A DNA stretch of 43,883 nucleotides from an uncultured Veillonellaceae bacterium (GCA_900315575.1 OMZR01000007.1:1-43883), one strand, 5' to 3'; counted from the first letter of the stretch, positions 25,794-33,901 are shown. A program made the numbers and translations. The notes: generated from the letters alone by a model not told the origin.

Positions 25794-26868
25794 CTGTTTC
25801 ACGCTCCTGTTCCATCCAAACGGACAAGACCTGGATGGGCTTGTTCACATAGTTCTGTGGGACTTCGGCTTCATAGGGAAAAACACGCTCGATCTCAAAA
25901 ACATCAACGAATTCTTCGATATGATCCTGCAAGTACTGAAACTCCGGCCGCCATTGTTTTTTCCCCTGCTTCCACTCGCAGTAAATTCTAGGAATCACAT
26001 CTTTGGAAAGCCTCTTGTTGAGCCGGTTCCGTGCATTGCGAACCATCCGCGTCGCCCTTGCATATGCTTCCCACGATGGATTCTCTTTCCGATGCGGCAG
26101 GACTTTTTCCATCGCTTCGAACACTCGCTCCTCCTGTGGCCCGATCGTATCGCCAAAGTCCGATTCCAGCCAGTTGCGAATGCTCTGCGTCGTCCCGATT
26201 CCAGCACCGAAACCATTGAGCTCCAGCCGCAGATTCTCATCATCTCCAATCAACTTGCGATACGAACGAAGCTGTCGCTTCCACGACTGCACGAGCCTGG
26301 CCTCCCGCGCAAGCGCAGGAATCTGTGGCAAGATACGTTCCAGCAACTCATCCCGTGTTCCAAAATCATTGGTATGAAGGATCATCATACCCGGAACGAC
26401 ATCCTGTGTCGTGATCTCTTCCAGTTCAAAATGATCCGCTGTGCTTTCATCGCACTGCTGACTCCGATATCGGCTGGTCATCAAGAGATACCGACCGTCT
26501 GTGAGGACTGCCATACGGACGACATGCGCCAACGGGATTTCACTTTTGCCCTGACGTCCTTCCATGCACAGGAAAGCAGCTAGATGCTCCCGCCAAGAGC
26601 ACTGCAGTTCTGCCTCCAACTCCGTCCATGTATCTTCGATCGAAGCATCTTCCCGCAGTATCTGCACCGCCTCTGATGTTCCAATCTCCAACCCCATCGC
26701 GCAGTCAAACGCGTCCTCGGCGCGTTCCCAGGACCGCATCATACTCTCATACCATTCCCGTTCAAAGGGATACAGCAACACAATGAACCGTCTCGTGTTC
26801 CATGCCAATGGCAAAGCAGACAAGTACAGACGACCGGTGACGATGACAAGATCATATGCCTCATTCAC
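25771..26868 (-). CDS. C-terminal part of a DrmE-position protein, separated from its N-part by one in-frame TAG
   Basis: 365 residues read from a GTG at 26868. The frame is the same as that of the gene ending at 26884: only a TAG and five sense codons lie between them. The opening YDLVIVTGRLYLS, followed by RRFIVLLYPFEREWYESM, reads like the middle of a helicase C-like Rossmann fold whose earlier strand (VALLVPEKWHSEEFL) is at the end of the upstream part. This strongly suggests one original protein of about 906 residues. There is no convincing ribosome binding site before the GTG. The place directly before drmA matches drmE of class 2 DISARM; I do not recognise the sequence beyond that. It ends within the start of drmA. 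Either a nonsense mutation, suppression, reinitiation, or a sequence error explains the split. Confidence 0.7.
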   Translation of the reverse strand: MNEAYDLVIVTGRLYLSALPLAWNTRRFIVLLYPFEREWYESMMRSWERAEDAFDCAMGLEIGTSEAVQILREDASIEDTWTELEAELQCSWREHLAAFLCMEGRQGKSEIPLAHVVRMAVLTDGRYLLMTSRYRSQQCDESTADHFELEEITTQDVVPGMMILHTNDFGTRDELLERILPQIPALAREARLVQSWKRQLRSYRKLIGDDENLRLELNGFGAGIGTTQSIRNWLESDFGDTIGPQEERVFEAMEKVLPHRKENPSWEAYARATRMVRNARNRLNKRLSKDVIPRIYCEWKQGKKQWRPEFQYLQDHIEEFVDVFEIERVFPYEAEVPQNYVNKPIQVLSVWMEQERETDAENRTT

Positions 26869-26883
26869 ATCATACTGCGAGAG

Positions 26884-28491
26884 CTACATCACAGAAAGCT
26901 GTAAATGTGGAAACATATTCAGAAACTCTTCCGAATGCCACTTTTCTGGGACCAGCAATGCCACCCGCAGGTCACGGTCCTGCATGTCCAGAGATGACAA
27001 GAGTTCCTGCAGCCTCGTGCTCTTCCGTTCTGCTCCATCCCTCATAAGAGCCGTATACAGCTGTTCAATTTTCCCCAAGATTTCCTGCTGCTGCCGCACG
27101 ATATCCTCACGCGATGACACGTTCTCCCGCATCCGCGCCATCACCTCGCAGTGTCCATTCCACGCCGCATCGAACGGGCGCACTTCATCTTCAAGCCGCA
27201 TCCATTCCCTCTTCGCCAAGCTACGGAATAAGAGAAGGCGCAGATCCTCCTGTGCATGCTGATGAAGCCACCGGCAACCATTCAAGAATTGACGGACGTC
27301 TTGCTCTCCAATCCCTGCAAGCTCTACCGTCTGCACTTCAACGCCAGACGGGCTATAGACTCCCCACGGCATCGTGCAGTGTTCCAGATAGCGATGCGTC
27401 ATGCCATAACAAGCAACGGGCTCCGGCACTGCAGATTTCATATTGGCATAGATCCGATAGTTGCCCTGGCAATTCACCAGGATCGGTGGCAGCTTCCTGG
27501 CTTCCAACAGGTTTTCGTACACATCATCATCGATGCGGATGCGCTCCGGATTCCAGAGGATTATGCGCACTGTTTTCCGCCGATAGTCGCGCAGTTCTTG
27601 CAGATTCTCCTTCCATGCATCCAGATTTTCTGCAACACGGATGGTCGGATACTTATACGTCCGATAAAACTGTGGGTTAGGAATATTCGTGGAATGTTTG
27701 AAGAACCTACCTTCACGGAAATGCTTGGGTGGATACTGGCGGAGATTGCCCCGAAAGCATTTCTTCTTGCCACGCTTCGTCAAAAAATCAATTGTAACAA
27801 GTTCCTGCAATGGCACAGGTGCAATACTTCCATACTGAACTGTGATCTTCGGGAACACCTCCTCCACCTGTCCAATATTTGCGATGAGGAATCCGGCAGT
27901 ATCGGTTTCCCAAGGAATATCCATCTCAGTGCCACAAAGCGCGGACATCAGTTTTTGTCTGTCCGAACTTTGAATTGCCCATACATCAGAAAAATTTCCA
28001 ACATAATCATAAGAAGGCTTTCTCGCATCATATAATAAATGAACACGAGACAGGTCTCCATCTTCAAACGTCAGATATGAAACCTGATTCGGGCGCACGT
28101 CCTTGTTTGGAAGCCCTCCATTCGCCTCATTCTGTTTCTGCAGGTATTTCATCTTCCAGACGCCATCTATCATCTTGAGTCGATATGCATCTTTTTGATA
28201 ATCAACAGTCAGCACCCGATTTTTTTGCTGTGCTTTGGCAATCTCTGCCTGCCAGTCCTGCCGTTCCTGCTCGGCCGTCCGCTTATTCTTTGCCAGCACG
28301 AGCAGAGAAAGAACAGCCAGTGTCACGGCCAGGAAAGGCTTCTCCTGCGGGTACGAGCAGCATTGATACCTTTGCCCCTGCGCATCCAGCAGGAAGTCAC
28401 GATAATCCCGCAGAATCTCATGCAGCAGGAGATTTTTCCCCTCATAAAAAATTTTGCAGGCCCGCAGCCGCTCAATCAGTTGTTCATTCAT
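26884..28491 (-). CDS. N-terminal part of a DrmE-position protein, ends at in-frame TAG
   Basis: 535 residues, first gene after an internal near-consensus promoter (28519-28547). The N-terminus has a hydrophobic stretch FLAVTLAVLSLLVLAKNKR (about 53-71) and a charged region; the middle contains TVRIILWNPERIRIDDDVYENLLEARKLPPI-like helicase-fold sequence (IILWNPERIRIDDD shown), and the end RVALLVPEKWHSEEFLNMF looks like the start of a second Rossmann half that continues beyond the stop. The terminating TAG is followed in the same frame by the next gene. No catalytic Walker motif is seen, so a helicase-like but non-ATPase role is possible. Its spot before drmA is that of drmE in class 2 DISARM; assignment to DrmE is by position, not by recognised motif. 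Confidence 0.75.
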   Translation of the reverse strand: MNEQLIERLRACKIFYEGKNLLLHEILRDYRDFLLDAQGQRYQCCSYPQEKPFLAVTLAVLSLLVLAKNKRTAEQERQDWQAEIAKAQQKNRVLTVDYQKDAYRLKMIDGVWKMKYLQKQNEANGGLPNKDVRPNQVSYLTFEDGDLSRVHLLYDARKPSYDYVGNFSDVWAIQSSDRQKLMSALCGTEMDIPWETDTAGFLIANIGQVEEVFPKITVQYGSIAPVPLQELVTIDFLTKRGKKKCFRGNLRQYPPKHFREGRFFKHSTNIPNPQFYRTYKYPTIRVAENLDAWKENLQELRDYRRKTVRIILWNPERIRIDDDVYENLLEARKLPPILVNCQGNYRIYANMKSAVPEPVACYGMTHRYLEHCTMPWGVYSPSGVEVQTVELAGIGEQDVRQFLNGCRWLHQHAQEDLRLLLFRSLAKREWMRLEDEVRPFDAAWNGHCEVMARMRENVSSREDIVRQQQEILGKIEQLYTALMRDGAERKSTRLQELLSSLDMQDRDLRVALLVPEKWHSEEFLNMFPHLQLSVM

Positions 28492-28518
28492 ATCGTTGCC
28501 CGCCTCTTTCTAATATAG

Positions 28519-28547
28519 ATTTTAATTCTTTGCTCTTTGTTTGTCAA
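28519..28547 (-). promoter_or_regulatory. internal promoter for drmE-like, drmA, drmB and NERD helicase genes
   Basis: TTGACA (28542-28547) and TAAAAT (28519-28524) are exactly 17 bases apart on the - strand. The -35 overlaps the last codons and stop of the phosphatase gene. It would make a leader of about 20 bases, so the four downstream genes can be expressed apart from the upstream cassette. Confidence 0.8.
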
Positions 28548-29236
28548 CGTTGGCTCTGCCATACCTCCCGCGTGACCATGTCCATACAGCTTACATGACC
28601 ATCGGGCATATAGGATCCCGTATCCAGAAAAATCTGATGGCCCTGAATCACAGGAGAATAGCAGGAAAATCCACTAAAAAAGCACGTTGGCGTATGTCCA
28701 GTCACAATGGTGGTCTCACCATCGTACCCCCAGATGTAGTCGTCTCGAATCCAGAGAAGATCCTCCGGATCCTGTGCCTCGATCGGGCGCAGGGGATCGA
28801 TGCCGGCATGACAGAAGAAATACGGCGCACCATCAATCTCTTCTGTATAGAAATAAGGTCTTTCCTGGGCAAAGGCAAGTACGGTAGAAAGGGCCATCCC
28901 CGCTTCGAGAATCTGCATCTGCGTGCTGTCACCGCCATTTTCCTGCCATATTTCCATATCTTGTCCATTGTTATCCGATGCGCCTTCGCGACAAGTGCGA
29001 TATGCATCAAGCATCATCTGCTCGTGATTGCCACGCAGGAGATGAACATTGTCCCGCTTAGCAAGCGGCATGAGGAACGCAAGCACCGACGGTGTATCTG
29101 GGCCTCGATCAATGTAGTCACCGAGAAAGATCATCTCGTCACATTCCAGATCCGGCTGCACTTGCTGCCAAACTGATCGAAGCTTTTCCCATTCCCCATG
29201 AATATCCCCAAAAGCAAGAATCCGTTTCTTTCGCAT
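28544..29236 (-). CDS. PPP-family (lambda phosphatase-like) metallophosphoesterase
   Basis: A 230-residue phosphatase with the PPP-family metal-site motifs: GDIHG at 10-14, GDYIDRGPD at 39-47, GNHEQ at 69-73, His143 in FCHAGIDP, and His181 in VTGHTP. This is the fold of bacteriophage lambda protein phosphatase and bacterial PrpA/PrpE; substrates include phosphoproteins and dinucleoside polyphosphates. GAGAAAGGAGAGG precedes the ATG. It is the last gene of the membrane cassette and lies 52 bases before the drmE-like gene. In a defence setting it could reset a phosphorylation or nucleotide signal, but that is speculation; its position inside the array is what ties it to the system. Confidence 0.88.
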   Translation of the reverse strand: MRKKRILAFGDIHGEWEKLRSVWQQVQPDLECDEMIFLGDYIDRGPDTPSVLAFLMPLAKRDNVHLLRGNHEQMMLDAYRTCREGASDNNGQDMEIWQENGGDSTQMQILEAGMALSTVLAFAQERPYFYTEEIDGAPYFFCHAGIDPLRPIEAQDPEDLLWIRDDYIWGYDGETTIVTGHTPTCFFSGFSCYSPVIQGHQIFLDTGSYMPDGHVSCMDMVTREVWQSQR

Positions 29237-29257
29237 GACGCCTCTCCTTTCTCGCGA

Positions 29258-29839
29258 TCACCAGTTGCCGTTCGTCGATGGCAGGGCGGGCCAGTGGGCA
29301 ATGGTGTCATTCACTTTCTCGATGGAAGGGGTGATCTGGGCGAGCTGCACGCTTTCGACCTTCCAGCCCATATCGACCGTTCCGTACCAGCGCCGCTTCG
29401 GGTGCATGTGGACGCGGACGATGTAGATCTGCTGAACCTGCATGACGTCCTTCTGCTTCCGATTGTCGGGAGCATGCGCCGTGAGCGTTGTCAGTGTGCC
29501 CGTGCGGACATCATAGACGCCATTGCCCTGATAGCGCGTGCGCTGGGCAACGGTGCCTTCCTTCCCAAGGCGTTCGATCTTGGCACTCTTCGTCGCGTCC
29601 GCACCGCTGAAGCCTGCTTCGTTCCAGCTTGCTGCCTGGGCTTTTGCAAGATACTTTTCCGCGATGTCTTCCGCTTTCTCACGGTAGATATCGTCATCGT
29701 ATTCCTGCGCCGTCGTCGGCATGCAGAACGTGAGGATCGTGTGCTGGTAGATGTTGTAAACACCCATGATCATGAGGAAAATGATGACGAGGACGAACGT
29801 GCCGTTGCTGTAAACGCGGTTCGGATGACGCTTTCTCAT
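29258..29839 (-). CDS. single-pass membrane protein, unknown function
   Basis: 193 residues, not recognised. A basic N-terminus (MRKRHPNRVYSNG) precedes one hydrophobic segment (TFVLVIIFLMIMGVYNIY) at about 14-32. The rest, about 160 residues, would be outside the membrane and contains a charged helix (IYREKAEDIAEKYLAKAQ) and a beta-rich end (VQQIYIVRVHMHPKRRWYGTV). The ATG at 29839 has AAGGGAG 7 bases upstream; a longer frame to 29914 overlaps the upstream gene and lacks a site. It lies in series between the zinc-ribbon protein and the phosphatase with gaps of 37 and 21 bases, so it is part of the same transcript. Confidence 0.75.
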   Translation of the reverse strand: MRKRHPNRVYSNGTFVLVIIFLMIMGVYNIYQHTILTFCMPTTAQEYDDDIYREKAEDIAEKYLAKAQAASWNEAGFSGADATKSAKIERLGKEGTVAQRTRYQGNGVYDVRTGTLTTLTAHAPDNRKQKDVMQVQQIYIVRVHMHPKRRWYGTVDMGWKVESVQLAQITPSIEKVNDTIAHWPALPSTNGNW

Positions 29840-29876
29840 GGTGCCACTCCCTTTCTTGCCCGCTTCGAAGCGGGAC

Positions 29877-30260
29877 TCAGTCGCCAGAAGACGTGAGCTC
29901 GGAGAGCTCTGCATTCATGCGGCGGAGGACGGTGCGGAGCGCTTCGGCCCGCACCTGATCCGGCGCCATGGCGTCTGCGGCTTCCTCCATACGGCTCGCT
30001 CGAAAGACGCGCGCCGTATGCTCGATGTGCTGGATACGCTCCTCCGCTGCACGGATGCGCTTTTCCACTGCCGCGAGCTCCTGTTCGGGCTTTGTCTTTG
30101 CGCCTTTGAGTGCGCGGATGAGACGCTGCCGCACGAGCGTGGTGCCGAGACCACCCGCGACGGCCGATGGATAGAAATAACGCTGGCAGACCGGGCAGAA
30201 GCAGAGATCCTGCTGGATCGTCTCTGCCCCCGATGCGCCGCAGTTCGGACACGTTTCCAT
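29877..30260 (-). CDS. zinc-ribbon coiled-coil protein, unknown function
   Basis: 127 residues. Residues 1-30 make a zinc ribbon with CPNCGASG and CFCPVCQRYF, four cysteines in two pairs. Residues about 55-125 are Glu/Arg/Ala-rich with heptad-like spacing (ELAAVEKRIRAAEERIQHIE), a probable coiled coil. GGGGAGG precedes the ATG. It follows the four-helix membrane gene by 3 bases. Small zinc-ribbon proteins next to SPFH/YdjI-like genes recur in Firmicutes, and this arrangement resembles that setting. A scaffold or adaptor role is likely but not shown. Confidence 0.75.
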   Translation of the reverse strand: METCPNCGASGAETIQQDLCFCPVCQRYFYPSAVAGGLGTTLVRQRLIRALKGAKTKPEQELAAVEKRIRAAEERIQHIEHTARVFRASRMEEAADAMAPDQVRAEALRTVLRRMNAELSELTSSGD

Positions 30261-30263
30261 GGT

Positions 30264-30662
30264 TTACGCCTCCCCTGTCCCATGTTCTTCCTCGACGTCA
30301 TGCGCATGATCGCGCCCATAGGCAAAGACGAGCAGCAGCAGTGCATCTGCCGTCAGCAGCACGACGCCGAGGATGACCACCGTCCATGCAGGCGGCTCAA
30401 GCGCCGCGAGAACAAAACTCGCGCCTGCCTGCACGCCGAGACATGCGGCCGGTCCCAGGAGCTGTCCATAGTTGAGCACTGCGAGGCTGTCCTGACGTGC
30501 CGCAAGCAACAGAGGCACGGCCGCCTGCACGAGCACGAGCAGCACCGTGAAGATCTCGCATGCCCAATATGCCTCCCCATGTGGGAGCGGCAGGACGATG
30601 TAAATGACCTGCCAGCAGAAGACGAGGGCTGCAAGAGCCAGATAGTAGAATTTCGTACGCAT
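30264..30662 (-). CDS. four-helix membrane protein, unknown function
   Basis: 132 residues with four hydrophobic segments (about 5-25, 36-56, 66-86 and 92-114) and a short charged tail, EEEHGTGEA. No family recognised. It begins 3 bases after the SPFH gene stop, with GGGAGG as ribosome binding site, and ends 3 bases before the zinc-ribbon gene, so these three are tightly coupled. Together with the neighbouring genes it suggests a membrane-associated assembly. Confidence 0.75.
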   Translation of the reverse strand: MRTKFYYLALAALVFCWQVIYIVLPLPHGEAYWACEIFTVLLVLVQAAVPLLLAARQDSLAVLNYGQLLGPAACLGVQAGASFVLAALEPPAWTVVILGVVLLTADALLLLVFAYGRDHAHDVEEEHGTGEA

Positions 30663-30665
30663 GGG

Positions 30666-31730
30666 TCAGACCTCCCTTTTCGCACCGCAGTGCGGGCAGA
30701 ACGCGAAGGATGGATCGATGGGATGGCCGCAGTGAACACAGAACTGCGCCTCAGACGACGTCCCCGCCGCCTGTCCCTGGGCGGCGGGCGCGATGGCGTG
30801 ACCCGTCATCTGCGTCATCGCGCTGCCGATCATCGTGCCAACGCCGCCGATCATGCCAAGCCCGATGCCGGCGTTGGCAAAACCGCCAACGCCCTCGTTC
30901 TTCGCAAGATCCTTTGCGACGGCAAAACTCTGTTCCTCCTGCCACGTATAGCCCTGGCGGCGACGGACCTCGGCAGCCGTATCAGCCTCGATGAGCGCGA
31001 CGGTCTGATCGATCTGCGCATTCTTCGGCCGCAAGAACTGATCGGCATACGTCTTTCGCAGACGCTCAAAACTCGGATCACCATCCGGCTTTGCCGTCCC
31101 CATGACCCGGAGCTGCGTGAGTTCGAGGCCATAGCCCTTGAAGTCTGGGGCAAGGCGCTGATAAAGCGCTTCCGAAAGCTCGTTGAGATGCGCATCGACT
31201 TCAAAAATGCTGACGCCGCCCTCATGCATGTAGGAACCGAGATACGATTTCACTTTTGACTGCAGGAGGAAGTCGAACGCATCCATGGCCGTGCGTCCGC
31301 CGAAAGCTGCTTCCGTGCCGACAAGACGGCGCAGGAGCTGTTCGGCGTCCCTGACGCGCAAGCTGATGGCGCCATTTGCCCCGATCGAAAGCGGGATGCC
31401 CGTCACGGGATCAAGATACGTCACGCGGCCCGCCGTCCCCCAGCGGATCCCCATATTCTCGGCGAGGCTTACGAAATAGACTTCGCAGTGAAACGGCGAC
31501 GTACCGCCAAAGAGCGACTTCACGACACCCGAAATGCCGGGCAGGTTCTGTGTCGTGAGCTGGTGGCGTCCGGGGCCGAACTTGCCGAGGATCCGGCCGT
31601 TCTGCAGCACAAGCGCTTCCTGTGCCTCGTGCACGATAAGCTGCGAGCCCGAGGCGAAATCTGTTTCCGGATGACGCCAGAGGAACGTGCGATGATCTCC
31701 TTCATATTTCAAGACAGCTGCAATGTTCAT
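30666..31730 (-). CDS. SPFH-domain/YdjI-like protein with C-terminal zinc ribbon
   Basis: 354 residues matching the SPFH 'virion core protein'/YdjI type. Residues about 8-240 are an SPFH-like region (LIVHEAQEALVLQNGRI, GKFGPGRHQLTTQNLP, YLDPVTGIPLSIGANG). A helical stretch follows, then a glycine-rich segment (GIGLGMIGGVGTMIGSAM). The end is a double-CxxC zinc ribbon, FCVHCGHPIDPSFAFCPHCG. B. subtilis YdjI is linked to membrane stress proteins; SPFH proteins form membrane-bound oligomers. The ATG at 31730 has AAAGGAG 7 bases upstream; the longer frame overlaps the small gene upstream. It sits in the middle of the array and is the clearest sign that the cassette acts at the membrane. Confidence 0.85.
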   Translation of the reverse strand: MNIAAVLKYEGDHRTFLWRHPETDFASGSQLIVHEAQEALVLQNGRILGKFGPGRHQLTTQNLPGISGVVKSLFGGTSPFHCEVYFVSLAENMGIRWGTAGRVTYLDPVTGIPLSIGANGAISLRVRDAEQLLRRLVGTEAAFGGRTAMDAFDFLLQSKVKSYLGSYMHEGGVSIFEVDAHLNELSEALYQRLAPDFKGYGLELTQLRVMGTAKPDGDPSFERLRKTYADQFLRPKNAQIDQTVALIEADTAAEVRRRQGYTWQEEQSFAVAKDLAKNEGVGGFANAGIGLGMIGGVGTMIGSAMTQMTGHAIAPAAQGQAAGTSSEAQFCVHCGHPIDPSFAFCPHCGAKREV

Positions 31731-31753
31731 GATGCGTCTCCTTTCTCCTGCAG

Positions 31754-31939
31754 TCAGTATGTGGCGAGAAAATCCCGGAATACGGCGATAACAAAGGCAA
31801 GGATGGCAAGCGCGAGCGCAACAGGCACCCCCGTATGGAGAATCCACCAGCCGAGCATGGCGTCGTAATCATGGGAAAAATCATCCGTGGCATTCTTGAG
31901 CCATGCATAAAGCTGTGGATGACTGCGATAAAGCGACAT
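31754..31939 (-). CDS. small single-pass membrane protein
   Basis: 61 residues with a hydrophilic, aromatic-rich N-terminal half (SHPQLYAWLKNATDDF) and one membrane helix (GVPVALALAILAFVIAVF) near the C-terminus. AAAGGAGG lies 8 bases before the ATG, and the gene is spaced 27 and 23 bases from its neighbours, which argues that it is real. Function unknown; it may anchor or regulate the SPFH protein encoded next. Confidence 0.7.
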   Translation of the reverse strand: MSLYRSHPQLYAWLKNATDDFSHDYDAMLGWWILHTGVPVALALAILAFVIAVFRDFLATY

Positions 31940-31966
31940 TGCTCATGCCTCCTTTCCTTTCTTCGG

Positions 31967-33052
31967 TCAGAGCCCCTTCATCAGCCCGCCGATTTCCTCG
32001 CGCAGCTGCTGAACGCGCTTCTCGGCTTCCGCAACCTGCTTTGTCAGTTCCTCGTAGCGGACTGCAATCGCTTTCTGATGTTCCATGCCGGGCACAGGCA
32101 CCTGCAGCATTTCAAGTCCCCGCAAGGCAAGCGCGTGGTGCGAAGATCCTCTGCTATGCACGCCAAGCTGTGTCTGCCCCTCTTCGCTCTGAAGATAGAG
32201 GAAAAGGATGATGGGGAGCAGCGTTTCGCTCTGCACCCTGAGCATGATGATATTGCTGTCCGCTAAAATCTGCTGGCCTTCGAGATCCTCCAGGAGGCGT
32301 ATACGATACGGCGGAATGCGCGAAAGGACGATGTCCCCCGCCTGAACGCAATAACGCTCATCCTTCTCTGAAATGCTCTTGAGATATGGCATTTCTGAAA
32401 TGGGGCCGAGCATCGTGCTGATCCTGAGTGCCCGGCAGTTTGTCGGCGTATCCGACGCTTCCTTGATCCGCTGCATCGCGATGAATCCGCGATTCACAGA
32501 CGCGACTTCTCCAAGCGCCGCACGCCTGCAAATGCCGGTTGGCGTCTCAACATAATGAGCAGGAAGCAGAGAAGCATCGTTTTCCAAGATTTTCGCAGGT
32601 GCGATGTCAAAGACATTTACGCCTTCCTCATCCGCGAGTGCAAGTGCCTTTTCATCTGGAAGCTCTGCCATCCAGAAGTTATGGAATGCTTTCTCCCGTT
32701 CGAGTGCCGCCATGCGGATGACGGACGCGCTTTTCGTGAGGATGATGAGACTTTTCGGTTTGAGTTTTCTGTGATCCCTGCGCGCGCGTTCATTTGCATC
32801 CATCCATTCTCCGTCCATGCACCTGATCGGCAGCGATATCACGGCTGCAACAGCATGTGCTTCGACAAGGTGTGCGCGTTCCTCCTTTCCGTCTTCGCCT
32901 TCGAGCATTTCCGTCAGCACTTCAAATGCGAAGCCTTTCCCTTCCGGCAGTGCACCAAGCCAGCCCGCGAGGGCCTGCCACAGATCTGCCGCCGTTTTTT
33001 CCGGCAGCGCCTGCCGTACGAACAAGACGTTCGACGGATTGAATTCTTTCAT
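31967..33052 (-). CDS. HsdM C-terminal-like region fused to an HsdS-type target recognition domain
   Basis: 361 residues. The C-terminal two thirds (about 175-360) match a type I restriction specificity half: RRAALGEVASVNRG at the start of a target recognition domain, CVQAGDIVLSRIPPYRIRL, then a terminal coiled coil KQVAEAEKRVQQLREEIGGL. Residues about 60-160 resemble the last strands of an N6-adenine methyltransferase (HLVEAHAVAAVISLPI, KPKSLIILTK), but the SAM-binding FxGxG and catalytic NPPF/Y motifs are absent. It therefore looks able to recognise DNA but not to methylate it. The ATG at 33052 overlaps the previous stop (ATGA) with GGAG 10 bases upstream. A partner methyltransferase might be elsewhere in the genome. 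Reading of the N-terminal part is tentative. Confidence 0.7.
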   Translation of the reverse strand: MKEFNPSNVLFVRQALPEKTAADLWQALAGWLGALPEGKGFAFEVLTEMLEGEDGKEERAHLVEAHAVAAVISLPIRCMDGEWMDANERARRDHRKLKPKSLIILTKSASVIRMAALEREKAFHNFWMAELPDEKALALADEEGVNVFDIAPAKILENDASLLPAHYVETPTGICRRAALGEVASVNRGFIAMQRIKEASDTPTNCRALRISTMLGPISEMPYLKSISEKDERYCVQAGDIVLSRIPPYRIRLLEDLEGQQILADSNIIMLRVQSETLLPIILFLYLQSEEGQTQLGVHSRGSSHHALALRGLEMLQVPVPGMEHQKAIAVRYEELTKQVAEAEKRVQQLREEIGGLMKGL

Positions 33053-33846
33053 CTCTCTTCGTCTCCTTTTTCCGTTTCTTCTTCGGCAGCTGCATGCGCA
33101 GGCTCTGGCGGAAGATGATGGTGGATCTCGTCTTCGATTTTCATGAATTCGCCGAGCTCTTCGCGATCGGGGAACTGGTACGGATGATTCATGCACTCGA
33201 AAACACCTTGGATGTACGCGCCTGTGATGACTTTGCGCGTGTCCTCGGGGAAGCGCGCGAGCAGGTTCTGGAGCTTCTCGTCCTCCCGAATCTGCTGCTT
33301 CAACGTATCGAGCACGACGTTCCGCCGCTGTTCGAGGCCCTCAACCGTCAGCTTCGCGCCATGCTCCTGCTCGAGCTCCGAGAAATAAATCATCTTGCTG
33401 GTGTGGAACTCCAGCATCGCTGACCAGCGCTTTTCTGCCGGGATGTCGTATGTCACGACATTGCAATGGATTGGCTCATTCCAATAAGGACGAATGAGTG
33501 TCGTATCCTCCTCACAGTGAAGCTTCAGACGATGCTCGTCATTAACGAGGATCCGGAAGAATGTGATGTCGCCTTCCTCTTTCATCCGATTCCATGTGCG
33601 ATCCGCGACTTGCCATGGCACGTAATGGACATTCTCGCCCAGCTCCTCGAACTGCATGAGTGCCGCTTCTTTCTCGAATGCTTCATTCCTGTCGTATGTC
33701 ACGAGATATTGCGGACGCTCCGAGCGGCGCAAACGGCGGAGCAGCATGTTTCCAATGTCTCTCGTCTGATAGTAAACTTCTACCATTTCAGGAAGGCTCA
33801 GATTGACATCCATCTGATATGCGGCGGTTCCATTTACTTTTCTCAT
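33049..33846 (-). CDS. unknown protein, first gene of the DISARM-like array
   Basis: 265 residues, not recognised. The N-terminal part has a helix-rich region with DIGNMLLRRLRRSERPQYL; the middle alternates strands and helices (VVTYDIPAEKRWSAMLEFHTSK); a long charged helix follows (EQRRNVVLDTLKQQIREDEK); the tail is acidic and His-rich (IEDEIHHHLPPEPAHAAAEEE). No catalytic motif is obvious. AAGGAGG lies 7 bases before the ATG at 33846; the frame is open further upstream but that stretch crosses the promoter. It overlaps the specificity-type gene by 4 bases, so the two proteins are probably partners. A strong promoter with repeated upstream elements drives it. Confidence 0.75.
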   Translation of the reverse strand: MRKVNGTAAYQMDVNLSLPEMVEVYYQTRDIGNMLLRRLRRSERPQYLVTYDRNEAFEKEAALMQFEELGENVHYVPWQVADRTWNRMKEEGDITFFRILVNDEHRLKLHCEEDTTLIRPYWNEPIHCNVVTYDIPAEKRWSAMLEFHTSKMIYFSELEQEHGAKLTVEGLEQRRNVVLDTLKQQIREDEKLQNLLARFPEDTRKVITGAYIQGVFECMNHPYQFPDREELGEFMKIEDEIHHHLPPEPAHAAAEEETEKGDEER

Positions 33847-33901
33847 GATATTTCCTCCTTGACGGTTGCTGTCATTTCCTCTTTCCTGATCTCTGAATAC
33901 A

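Noticed and set aside
26884..26886. TAG read as pyrrolysine or as a reassigned codon
   Set aside because: TAG ends other genes here (mupG, jetC) and no pyrrolysine genes are seen; a point change or error is simpler.
17928..33846. BREX, Dpd or complete type I restriction system
   Set aside because: No PglX, PglZ, BrxL, DpdA or HsdR was found; only DrmA and DrmB of known multi-gene defence cores are clear.
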